Below, piece by piece: positions 49,069-59,469 of a DNA stretch of 64,000 nt (position 1 is its first letter; each line of letters opens with the position of its first letter). The stretch is from Drosophila persimilis. Taxonomy: Eukaryota; Arthropoda; Insecta; Diptera; Drosophilidae. The stretch spans positions 8,804,001-8,868,000 of the forward strand of contig NW_020825288.1 of assembly GCF_003286085.1 (NCBI RefSeq), in the 5' to 3' direction. The translations under genes and the position numbers were made by a program. The notes below the pieces were generated by a model. It was not told where the DNA came from. It did no database searches and worked only from the letters and a program-made list of their open reading frames with translations.

Positions 49069-52000
49069 CTGTTGTAGGGGGCTCAAGGTGTATTTATACA
49101 GGGTGGGGCATTCCTACTCCCTCTCCGGATAACTGTGCGTATGAGTTTGTGGCCATAAAGATATATAAGGTAAATTGTGTGCAGACAGGTTTTATTTTAA
49201 AGAACTCTAATTAGTTAAATACATTTGTTTCGGGGAGACCACTATATAATACTACACACTAATGTTATCCACCTTGGAATCATTATTTTATCAGAGTTCT
49301 GTCTCTGGGCAAGACTCACCCTGCACTAATATACTTTGGATTTTCAGCTGGAGAATGCTCCACAGTTCGTCGTTGGCTTGGTCGCCGCCTCAGTGTCTGA
49401 AAGAGTCACGAACGGCACAGTCGGTCGGTCGCTACGGAGTTCGGTCCGCCATTTCGTTCTTTCGGAGACGCTCCTCTCTCTACGGGGGGCTTGGGCAATT
49501 AACGGTGTCTTTCCCAAAACCGATTTATGCTAATCAAAGACATATTAATATCAATGTAATAATGCATAGATAAATGCTTAATCGAAAAGACCCACCAAAA
49601 CCGAAAAAGGCATGACCTTGAACTGTTTGTGTGTGTGTGTGTGTGTGCGGAGTGTGTGTTGGGCGGGAATTGTGGGCTTAGACGAATGACGCTTTTCCCA
49701 GCCAAAAACCGTGTCCCACAACACGGACACGCCATGAGCCCCTGGGGTTAATTAGAGTAGATATTCGAGAACGAGCACAAAAAGGTGTTAAATTCGGTTT
49801 CGTTACGTATACGTAATGCGGCATGAAAATACAAAGTAGTAAATTGAAAACTTGAACCTCAGTGGTGTGCCAAATGTAAATTGATAGCCAAAGGTGTTCC
49901 GAATCCAATTGAAAAACTTTCGCGCGCACACACACACAAAAACCATTTGTCTTCTCCCACATTAATTCAAAATCAATTAATTTCAATTATTCCAATCGCT
50001 CAACGGAATAGAAGCAAGGCGAAAAAAAACCAACAAAATTATAGTAAAAATAGAAAATGTTCTCTTCTGCTTGATTGAATTTGGTTTACGATCAAAATGT
50101 ACTCGTCCCGCCTGTCCGTAAACTGTTTATTGTTTTTCTAATAAATTTCTGTGCGCTAATTTTTAATGTTTTCTGCCAGTTGGCTCCATAAAATATTGCC
50201 CGTTTGGACCATAAAGCAAACAAATGTGAAATAAAAACTATTTTCGACTATAGGCTGGACAAAAGAGCGAACAAATCTGTACAAAAAAGTTGTGCTAAAT
50301 ACGTTATAAATAAAATAAAATTCAAACTTAATTTGATAAACTCTGGCATCCCACGGAAGCCGCAAATCCCGACAATTCCTACATAATAAATCACATAAAA
50401 ACATGCTACAATGGAGCTGATAAAAAAGTACAAACAGGGAAAGCTAACAACTGGCGATATACGCAATCTGAACCGTACGTTGATTCATTCTTTTATTCGC
50501 TTGGGTATTCATTTCCTTACATATTCTATAAATAATTATGTACAACATTCAAATGGCCCTTAATCGCCCTTAGTTCTTGGAATATTTTTAGGTAGACCTT
50601 CACTGGCGCAAGAAGAAGGTGAAACCTAAGCTAAAATAAAACCAAAACAACATTTCGAATGTCAATTTTCAAACAGATATCCAACGACTTCCCTGCCACT
50701 GACAGACAGCGTTCGATTCAATTATTGTAAAACCATTTGTCCATCAGTCACGGTGGCTGCTCTGCAAGGGGCGCGTCTTTCAGCAGCAATAAACAGTCCG
50801 AGTAAATTATACGAGTATCTGGCAAATGTTTGGAAGCTTCCCAGATGCTTTCACATGTGACAGTGGGGCAAAATCTATTTCCATTTATTTCGAGGTTTTT
50901 TGCTAGCTGTGTTACAAGCACCTGTTAAAATATACTCTGGCCAGGGACAACCGTTCTTGAAAGTGCCTCCGATATTACCTAAGTCCCCCTGGTATAGTGT
51001 GCTAAACATGGTGTCTTTTTTATACCCTCAATCGCCTCATCAAAAGGTGCTAAATGGCCCTAAAGGCTTTACAGAAATTTGCTAATATTAAGTTCGTTTC
51101 GGTTGCTTATAAACATTTTCGCACATTGCTTCCTCTTGGCTCTGACGTTGAAGCCCCTGCCCGAAATGTTAATAAACATTCAAGCTGTTGCATCTCTTGG
51201 CCCGCTGCTAAGTGGTGGCAAGTGGAAAGTTTGTTTGAGTGGGCGCCATCGAAAATACGCATACGCCATGTGGTCCCTGTTAATGGCATTAACAAATTGG
51301 GTTATTTAAGTGCAAAACTTCCGGGATCAATTAGATCTGCAAACAAACACTGTAAGCAGGGGAAATTGCTAACAGCCTTGGCAATGGAAGCTTCCCCAAT
51401 ATTTCTCGATCGTATCTATCGCTTCTATCTGGCAAACCATTTAGTAATCTTTATTTATAGTTTGCTTTACAAAGCTCCTACTCTTTGGGCCATATTCTGC
51501 TACCAAAACTGGCCGAAAGTGGTTAGCCCCGCTAACGACTCGTGAAACTTCTCGCTTGCCCGCACCCAGAACCAGACCCAGACCCAGGCCAGAGCTGAGG
51601 GGCGACATGATGTCATGCCACAGAGAGACTGTCCCACTCTCTGGGGGATCGTGCAACGCAGTAAATGAGTGCTGGTGTCTGTGCCCATCCGAAAAGCAAA
51701 CACAAAAAGAACCATTCCGCTTAATGCGTTCAAAGCACTTGGGGCATGAAAATTGTGGTACCATTCCGTGATCTATACAGCTATGATATACGAGTGTGTA
51801 TGGGGAAATTGTAAAGCTCGTCTGTCCATAATGGACTGTAAAATGGAATTGGTAATATAACATTCGACCGACCCATCATGCGCATATTTTTCCGCATTTC
51901 GGAATCGTATATTTTCCCGCGAATCTGTTTGTTGACTCTGCAGTGTATGTATTTTCTTCTTTTGTTTTAATTTGTATCCCGAATCATGTGAAATGAAAGC

Positions 52001-54131
52001 ATCAGTGCGAATATTTTTGCATCAATTGAAATGAATTTTATTGGCCAGCAGTCACGATATCGACGTCATCTTGAATTTGTTCATCGAGAATGATATCATA
52101 GCCTCAGATATAACCTCACGCACACACTGAGAATCCCCACAACCTGGGACTAGTTCACAGTTAACTGAATCTTACAGACGAAACACAAAAAAAGCCAAAT
52201 AAATTATCTGCCCCACCCTCCGCTCCGCTCCAGTCGAAAACATGTCCAACAAAACATAGCGAGAAAACAATATTTCATCTCGTGTGGCTAACCTTCTACG
52301 AGTGGCTTACATACTCGCACAATATTTGATTCGTTCTATGAATAACATTAATAATGTCGTAATCCATTGCTGGCAATGCTTTTCATATGATATACTTGAT
52401 CAACGGCTCCTTGCAGATCCATATACAGTTGATTGTCCAAATATAGCTCTCTATATACTTGAGCTGTTAATTTCCAATTCAAATTTGTCAACAGCGGCTC
52501 TTTTGATTTGGCAATGTGCATAAAGTGCTTAATAATGGCAGAGGTTATTTATACGAATTCATTATCACCATTGGGGATATAACAGAAAGGGGGATCACAA
52601 GTTAAATGAATGGAAAGAGTTGATGGGCTTCACAGATACTCGCACAGAGCTCTCGTTATTCAACAATTCAAGGAAACCCTTCTACCTTTTGGTAGATTTC
52701 GTTACTATTTGATTGTGCCAGGGTGATATGGAAGGTTTGGCAGAGCTCCCAAGGAGGACTTTGATATACTCATGTATAACCCTTTTTAACAATTTTCCAA
52801 CACATATTTCTTTCCTTGCAGACACCGTGATATGCCTTATGGTATGCATTGCAATATTCTCTATAATATGGAGCATTTCGTTGCACATGATATCCGGGGA
52901 TCTGTACGAGGGAATAGTCAGTGCCAAACTCATTTTCCGTGAGCGCAACTTCGATCAAATGGATAACCGCAGCAAGGAGATCCTACATCGGGACTATATC
53001 AAAGCCACCCAGCAGGCCTATGGGGATAAATATTCCGTTCAGGATGTAGCACCGGATTCGCTGCAGAGCGATAGCCGTAAGGAATTCCAGGGAAATCTTC
53101 TTGGAAGCACATTTTGAATCGGTATATTTTTTTTTCAGAAACCACAAAGCCAACCTTCAAGATACCACATATCTACGAGTCGAGGGAGAACCGGCCACGG
53201 TTGGAGCGTTTGATAGCTGAAAATAATGAAGAAAAGGCCTTGACCACAACGCTGGCGCCGACTCCCAAGATTGTCTTCAATGCGGAGGCAGATCGCCAGT
53301 TCCTGGCCAGCAGTAAGTTTTAGACATATCAGTCCCTTTTGGTCCTCGGATCTTTCACAAGCATTTCCCTTTAGTGGCCTTGGATACACATGCCACATTT
53401 TGGAATCCTGGGATTGGCGCACAGTTCGTCTATGCATTTCCTCTTATATCGGAGATTGTGGCCATCATCTGGACAGCCATGTGTCTGATCTTCCAGACGG
53501 GCAGCAAAAAGAGTTCGTGAGTATGATCTTTCTATAAAATTCTAATCCGTAATCAACATCCATCCTACTCCATTTCAGAGTCCTGCCGAAACCCTGGCGC
53601 ATTGTGGTGCCCTCCATCATCATTTTCTCCGTGATGAGCCTTGGTAGCGTTCTCTACACTATCCTGACCAACGGACATCTAAAGCAATTGTGCGGACAAC
53701 TCCGCGAGAATCTCACCGATCCCATTGCCATCAGCTGCGGGGATGCCATCGCCCTGCTGCGGCCCATCGTGCACGAGCACAATGTCTCCCACGACACGTA
53801 TCTGCAGCTCTTTCGCTGCAGCTATGTGATTGGTATGGTGCTGTGGATCATGGCCCTGCTAGTGATGGTGCTGCGGTTCATCTTCGCCGTGGACTTCCAG
53901 CTGGTCGACATCGATGAGTTGTTTGACCATCGGCCGAGCACAGATTTCCAGGCTCCCATTCAGCCCGTCTATAGGGAGGTAGTGCAGCAGAGCAGTCCGC
54001 AGCACCAGACGCAGATAAGGCCCAGATCCGAGGAGGACTATCAGAGTGCCAGGTCGCACTTGAGCGATGTGGCAGTGCCGCTTCTAGATGGTCAGCCCCA
54101 AGCTTCGGTTGGGGTCACCAGTTTGGCCTAA
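46806..54131 (+). CDS. Four-span membrane protein, two alternative first exons
   Basis: I do not recognise a named family. Shared exons are 52822-53076, 53139-53312, 53375-53516 and 53579-54131. Two candidate first exons both end in phase 1 with a C and splice to the same acceptor to make His. The first is 46806-46896 (MGRTPQRIRRIGDSLEMLTR.., 404 residues in total) and the second is 50411-50474 (MELIKKYKQGKLTTGDIRNL.., 395 residues). In the shorter form TM1 is at about 23-44 (VICLMVCIAIFSIIW), TM2 180-203 (FPLISEIVAIIWTAMCLIF), TM3 218-241 (IVVPSIIIFSVMSLGSVLY) and TM4 293-316. The loop between TM1 and TM2 is about 135 residues, and the tail is Gln/Ser-rich. The exon at 52822 would read into a stop at 53117 if its donor (CC|GTAAGG) were ignored. 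The gene is convergent with ALDH. Confidence 0.78.
49030..49060. repeat. (GA)n microsatellite
   Basis: About 30 bp of GA dinucleotides in the intron, about 330 bp upstream of the candidate internal promoter. It may bind GAGA factor. Confidence 0.9.
49390..49424 (+). promoter_or_regulatory. Candidate Inr + DPE promoter for the second first exon
   Basis: TCAGTG with A at 49392 resembles the Drosophila initiator. AGTCG at 49419-49423 is exactly at +28 to +32 and fits the downstream promoter element. It lies 1 kb upstream of the 50411 exon, in a GC-rich island (CGGTCGGTCGCTACGG). Confidence 0.4.
50475..52821. other. Second large intron of the four-span gene
   Basis: From the 50411 exon donor (GTACGTTG) to the common acceptor. 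It contains a GC-richer stretch at about 51120-51700 with open frames on both strands, but none is flanked by good splice sites and I do not call a gene. Confidence 0.45.
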
Positions 54132-54724
54132 AGGGTGGCAAAACGAATGGCAATCTCAGGTTTATATTTATTTTTATATACGAAGTGAAGTCCTAGGGAA
54201 TGGTGGGAAATAGGGGTAATCATTTGTCCCTTTTATCCAGAATTTAGTCTAAATTTTAGAGTTCTCCCATAGAGGAGTCTAAGCGAACTCGTGCCTCGAA
54301 GTCAGAATTAAATAGTTTAGAAAATGTCGCCTTACCTAAGGAAAAAAGTGGATTTGTTGGACGATTTCAGGTCAATTTAATGGATTTTGATATAAAGATA
54401 TTTTAGCATACTTTCAGGCATTAGCATAAATACATATATGTATGTATCATTCATTAATTTGGATTCGTTGGTTTCGAATCTCGTTAAAGACCTTTATTTA
54501 ACTTTTAACATTTCAATCCATCCAAAGCCGATAATCTCCAAAAAAGCTAAGCGACATTCCCTAGTCGGTCGATCGACTATAATCTTTTAAAAGAAACATT
54601 AACCGTAGAGTTTTTTGTTTTATTGAAAATGCAATAATATTCTAACCGTCTGACAACCGAAAAACTGTGCAAATAAAATACAAACGTTATGTATACGAAG
54701 GATCAAGCTGTGTTTGTCTAGGAT
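54132..54724. other. Convergent 3' UTRs, four-span gene and ALDH
   Basis: Contains a reverse AATAAA (TTTATT at 54618-54623) for ALDH and a forward AATAAA at 54672-54677 that could serve the four-span gene, which would make the two 3' ends overlap. No gene seen. Confidence 0.5.
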
Positions 54725-57649
54725 CTAGAGCAGCTTCATGGTGATGGTCTTGGTCTCCAGATAGTTGTCCAAGCCATCCTTTCCCAGCTCGCGACCAATG
54801 CCAGAGTGCTTGTAGCCACCGAAGGGCGTCTGGGGGAGCACAGCATCGTAGCAGTTGATCCAGACGGAGCCGGCGTCCACATTGTTGGCGAACTTCAGGG
54901 CCTTGTTGATGTCATTGGTGATGATGCCGGCGGCCAGACCGTACTGGACATTATTGGCCCGATCGATGATCTCGTCGAGGCTGCTAAACTTGAAGATCGA
55001 CTGAACGGGTCCAAAGATCTGTCGGCATGAAAGTGAACCCATTAAAGGATGATTTTGTAAAGAGGATCTCAATGTACGCACCTCCTCTTGGGCAATCTTC
55101 ATGTTATCCTTCACATCGGAGAAGACAGTGGGTTCGATGAAGAAGCCAACATTGCCGATCCGCTTGCCGCCAGCCTGGAGCTTGGCGCCCTCCTTCTGAC
55201 CGCTCTCAATGTAGCCCAGGACTTTGGTGAACATCTCCTGATCGATCTGGGGACCCTGCTGTACGTTCTCCTCGAAAGGATTGCCCACCTTGCGGGCCTT
55301 GGCCTTGGCAGCGGCCTTCTCCACGAACTTGTCGTAGATCTTCTCGTGCACATAAGTGCGACTGCCGGCGCAACAGCTCTGGCCGTGATTGGAGAACAGA
55401 GCCTCATGTGTGGTCTCCACAGCGAAGTCAACTAAAAGGATCAAATATGCGTTAGGGCCAGAAGAAGATAGGGAATCAAGGCGGTACTTACTGTCCGCAT
55501 CATCGAATACCACAACTGGACTCTTGCCGCCCAGCTCCAAGGACACCCTCTTGAGGTTGGACTTGGCCGCTGCCTGCATCACGATGCGACCAATGTCCAC
55601 GGAGCCGGTGAACGCCACCTTGGCGATGTCTGGATGCTCACTGATGGCTGCTCCAGCGGTGGGCCCGAATCCATTGATGATGTTGATGACGCCCGCTGGG
55701 AAGCCCGCCTCCTTGGTCAGGGCAGCCATGTGCAGGGCGGTGAGTGGCGTTTGCTCCGCCGGCTTCATGATGATGGTGCAGCCCACGGCCAGGGCGGGTC
55801 CCCACTTCCAGGCCAGCATCAGCAGAGGATAGTTCCAGGGAATGATCTGGCCCACAACGCCCACGGGCTCCTTGCGCGTCATCGAGGTGAAACCTCCAGC
55901 GGGAATGGTGTCGCCAAAGAACTTGTCGGTCCAGCCGGCATAGTACTGAAGCGTCAGAATCGAGTAGGTGACATCGAAGAGGGCCTCAGCATAGGGCTTG
56001 CCATTGTCCTGGGTCTCCAGGCTGGCCAGAAACTCCTTGTCGCGCTCCATCAGTCCGCAGAGCCTAGAAGGAAGTTATGATTAATGGAAACTGATTATGG
56101 GCAAGAGGGGACGGGTAAATGTATATTTACTTGTTAATCAGATTAGTGCGCTGCAGGGGACTCAACTTGCGCCAATCGGAGTTGCGATGGAAGGCCTTCT
56201 TGGCCGCAATCACTGCCAGATCCACATCAGCCTTTAACGAAGATAATTCACATTAGTTCGGGTGCCTTATAAATGTGGAACTTTGACTCACTTTGTCTCC
56301 TTCGGCCACTTTGACGATTTCCTTGCCAGTGGCTGGGTTGGATGTGGCAAAGGTCTTGCCAGAGACGGCATCCACAAACTCATTGTTGATAAAGAGCTGC
56401 AGTGGGAATAAATGAAGGAATAGAAGGCTATGAATAAGCAGTCATCAAAGTAGGACCCATTCCCGAACCTCACAGTGATGGGGCTGGCAGTTTGCAAAAC
56501 TATGATTAGATCTGCTCTTACTCCTACCCAATCTGGAGCGATGGTATGCCAGTAATTGGTGCAATTTGCGCATCGCTCTCTCTCTCTGATTATATTCTCA
56601 GGGATAACAACCTTTGTGTGCCCCAACAAGTTGTCAGCACTTTGATTGCCCCATTTCAATTTTCCAAACGACACGCGACAATGTAAGCAATGTAATATTT
56701 AAGTTCCGTCACGATCCCAAACTGTCAACTTTACGAACAAACAAAACTGTTGACATAACAAAGTCATCTCGTTTTAGTTAGTATTTGGAAGTGATTCAAA
56801 GATATAATGGAACATTAAGAGATATAAATAAATGCTTTTATCGGGATTTGAGGGCTGAGGGTTCATAAAGAACATTGGATTGAATCAGATGAAATGTATT
56901 CAATTGGATGAAAGTCACTTGAGTTAGGGGAGAGTTATTTTTTTTAACAAAATCTATTACTTTCAGTGCTCGGGAGAAAAGAAAACCCAGATTCTATCAG
57001 AAAGTGTATTAAAATTCGAGAGCATTCGATAGATGAATTGATATTTCAAGACAGCACGATAATACTCTGACCCTATTCACTTTGTGTCCAATGAAAGATC
57101 TGCTCGCACCACCTTATAATCCCATTAGGTACATACAATAAGGTGGTGTCAAAGTCTTCTCCGTATCAGTGTCTTCGAATAACAGCATAGGACCCCCTAA
57201 ACTTTGTGTATTGTTATCAGTATTGTTTGCTCTAGAAGACCACATCATTATTATCGCCGGAGCAATGGAAGATTTGTTTATTGAGTGTCAAACAGCAGAG
57301 TAGATTACGACCAGAACAGAACACCCTGTATGTGGGTATGTCTCGCTGACCCACACGCAAATCAAAAAGAAAAATTCGAAAATTGCGACACAAACTAGTT
57401 CGGAACAAGTTGGTTTTCCATTAGAAGCACGATGGAGTTTGGGTTTTATTCGCGTATATGTACATATGTAGTACTTATTATCTGAAGTTTGTTTAAGTTG
57501 TTGCCAGCAGGCATAAACAGGTGTAAGGCTGTTTAATCAATTGCAAAACACTTATTGCATACAAGATGCAATTGGCAACAAAATATAATGTATTCTACTA
57601 TATATGTACTCACTTTTGTGTACTTGGGCTTTGTGTTGGGATCGGCCAT
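54725..57649 (-). CDS. CG31075: Aldehyde dehydrogenase, class 1/2 type (CG31075-like)
   Basis: NAD(P)-dependent oxidation of aldehydes to acids. I join complement 57614-57649, 56292-56396, 56131-56231, 55492-56063, 55082-55431 and 54725-55018 (485 residues). Exon 1 encodes [12 protein letters not shown], 1.2 kb from exon 2 ([16 protein letters not shown]). Key residues are the Rossmann motif FTGSVDIG, general base Glu257 in LELGGKSP and catalytic Cys291 in GQSCCAGSR. Glu and Cys are 34 apart, as in ALDH2. [15 protein letters not shown] is near the end. No mitochondrial leader is seen, so it is probably cytosolic. Introns 55432-55491 (60 nt) and 55019-55081 (63 nt) are in frame and free of stops, so the frame reads through both; removing them restores the family alignment. 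Confidence 0.95.
56397..57613. other. ALDH first intron
   Basis: 1.2-kb intron between the 12-codon first exon and the second. An AAGGTGGT/ACCACCTT inverted pair occurs near 57110-57147. No other feature is recognised. Confidence 0.5.
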
Positions 57650-58529
57650 ACTGATGGAGAATGTATATAAACTGCTGCTGGCACCGAGGTCTGGAGCTAA
57701 AGTGGAGGAGAGCTTCTGTCGCGAAACTGAAACTGAAAAAGCTACCAGATGCTGCTTTTATAGGCTTCCATCGCTGCTATCAGGGTTTCTGTTTTCTGAT
57801 TGCCGTTTATTTCTGTTTTTGCCGGCCGGCAGGCTGAAAGACAGACACATACTCGTATTATTTATTAGCACCCTATAATGATATGAATCGCGTAGGGCAT
57901 GTGGGTTTTCTAAACCTGTTTGTTAACGGTTCATGTCCTAGGTGAATTTGATGAAACTTTCCCCTCAGACTCCTACCTATCTAGATTGTTCTTCCCAAAT
58001 ACATTTATTTAATTAATTGTGGATTTTTGTAAGGCATCTTAAATAAAGGTACTCTTAATTCATTAAATCATTAACTGGTCTAATATTCATTGCAGTGCAA
58101 TCCAAATTCGTTGCAGCTTAGGCTCTCAAAGTTTTTTTAGTCTCCTTTACGGATTGTGTTTTATCATCAAATTCATTTTACGCTTAATTTCTTCATCTGG
58201 AATGTAAGCTTTTGTGTGGTTTTTGTCTTGGCTAAGTCTCAAACGTTATTCATTGTTGGTTCTCGTCCCGGCTTTGGTCTTATACGATTGTTCTTATACA
58301 GGGTGTAGAATTTGTAGCCTTATGCATATTTTAAAGATATCTTATTGAATATATAGAAAAACGAGCTCTATAACATTTAAACTGATTTATTTAATTTAAA
58401 TAACAATATATTTTTTAGTTTTACACAACCACAAACAAAACTCATCTATAGATATTCTGTTTAGGATAACAATTTCTTTTATAAGATTCTATCAAAGGAA
58501 ACTATCCTATCGAATTGATACGACTAGTA
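57650..58529. other. ALDH promoter and LRR gene 3' side
   Basis: ALDH promoter and 5' leader at 57650-57880. TTTATT at 58386-58391 is a candidate reverse poly(A) signal for the LRR gene. No additional gene. Confidence 0.4.
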
Positions 58530-59268
58530 TCAAAAGCTCGTTGTTTTTATCAGTTGCTTGCCGTAGCTTTTGATGGGAAAACTCTCGTACTGATAGCTGC
58601 GTTGCACCAGACCATGATCCAGAAATTTCAGTTTGTTCAGCGACTGTGCAATGTAATTGCTGCGTGGAATGAGAAGACAATGAACTGACAACTCAGATCC
58701 CAGAATAGAAGAGGGGTCAATCCTACCTGTAGTACTCGTAGTCGTAGCGCAAGTACCCAGAGAAGGGCTGAAGCTCGAGGCCATCTGGACAAATGGGATT
58801 GCCGTGGAGGCTCAGGTACTGCAGGTTGGGAAATAGTCGTCGGATAAGTCGCATTGTTGAGGGCAGGTCACTGAACTGCAATGGCAAACGCGTGTAAAAG
58901 ACTCTGATACGAAGAAGGAAAGGACCCTACCTCATTCTTGTTCAGCATGAGCACCTCCAGCTGTGGCAGGGGTTGTGTCAATGTCCGTAGTCGTGCCTCG
59001 TGTAGCCGATTGTTGTCCAGCACCAAATGACGCAGCTGCTCGAACTCCGCCAGCCAGGACAGATCCTTCAGACAGTTATAGCTCAGGTCTAGCAGCTCCA
59101 CGTGCTCCGCATGGCGCTTGACCAGCTCTAGGGGCAGTGATCGGAGATTCTGCTGCACCAAAATGAGCTACATTTTTGGGCGATTGTGTGTCGTTCGACT
59201 CGTAATCACTCAAAGATAAACCAAAATAATTACCTTACCTGACTGTCGTTGTGTTGGAACGTTTGCAT
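58530..59268 (-). CDS. Small leucine-rich-repeat protein
   Basis: I join complement 59239-59268, 58931-59152, 58727-58875 and 58530-58659 (176 residues). After MQTFQHNDSQQNLRSLPLEL come about four LRRs: HVELLDLSYNCLKDLSWLA, LRHLVLDNNRLHEARLR, LEVLMLNKNEFSDLP and LQYLSLHGNPICPD. A cap-like C-terminal segment follows (YEYYSNYIAQSLNKLKFLDH), as in small intracellular LRR proteins. No signal peptide or membrane span is seen. A second ATG at 59461 in another frame becomes usable through a tandem donor (see finding) and would give a 242-residue form with a basic N-terminus. The function is unknown to me. CG31076 may be the D. melanogaster equivalent, but I am not sure. Confidence 0.8.
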
Positions 59269-59469
59269 TGCCTCCAGATTCCGTATCTACTGCGAGAGAT
59301 CTTCTATTGTGGAGTTGGGAGTGCGGGCGAGCTTTCGGATACCTTTTCGGCGATCGTCTGAGGCACAACTGAGGCGAGCCCCGTCGCTCATTTGCTGAAG
59401 TTGATAGCAGAGACGAATGCTTTTGTTTTTGCGTATTTACTTTTACTTTTTTTTTTGTCATACCCTGTA

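Larger units (their letters stand above)
46897..50410. other. Large first intron of the four-span gene
   Basis: Mostly AT-rich, without convincing exons. It contains a (GA)n tract at 49030-49060, a (GT)n tract at 49628-49645, and the candidate promoter at 49390. A 102-codon frame at 47026 lacks coding character. Confidence 0.45.

Noticed and set aside
51054..51863. Overlapping 140-163 codon frames on both strands
   Set aside because: Inside an intron, no splice context, both strands equally open, no family resemblance.
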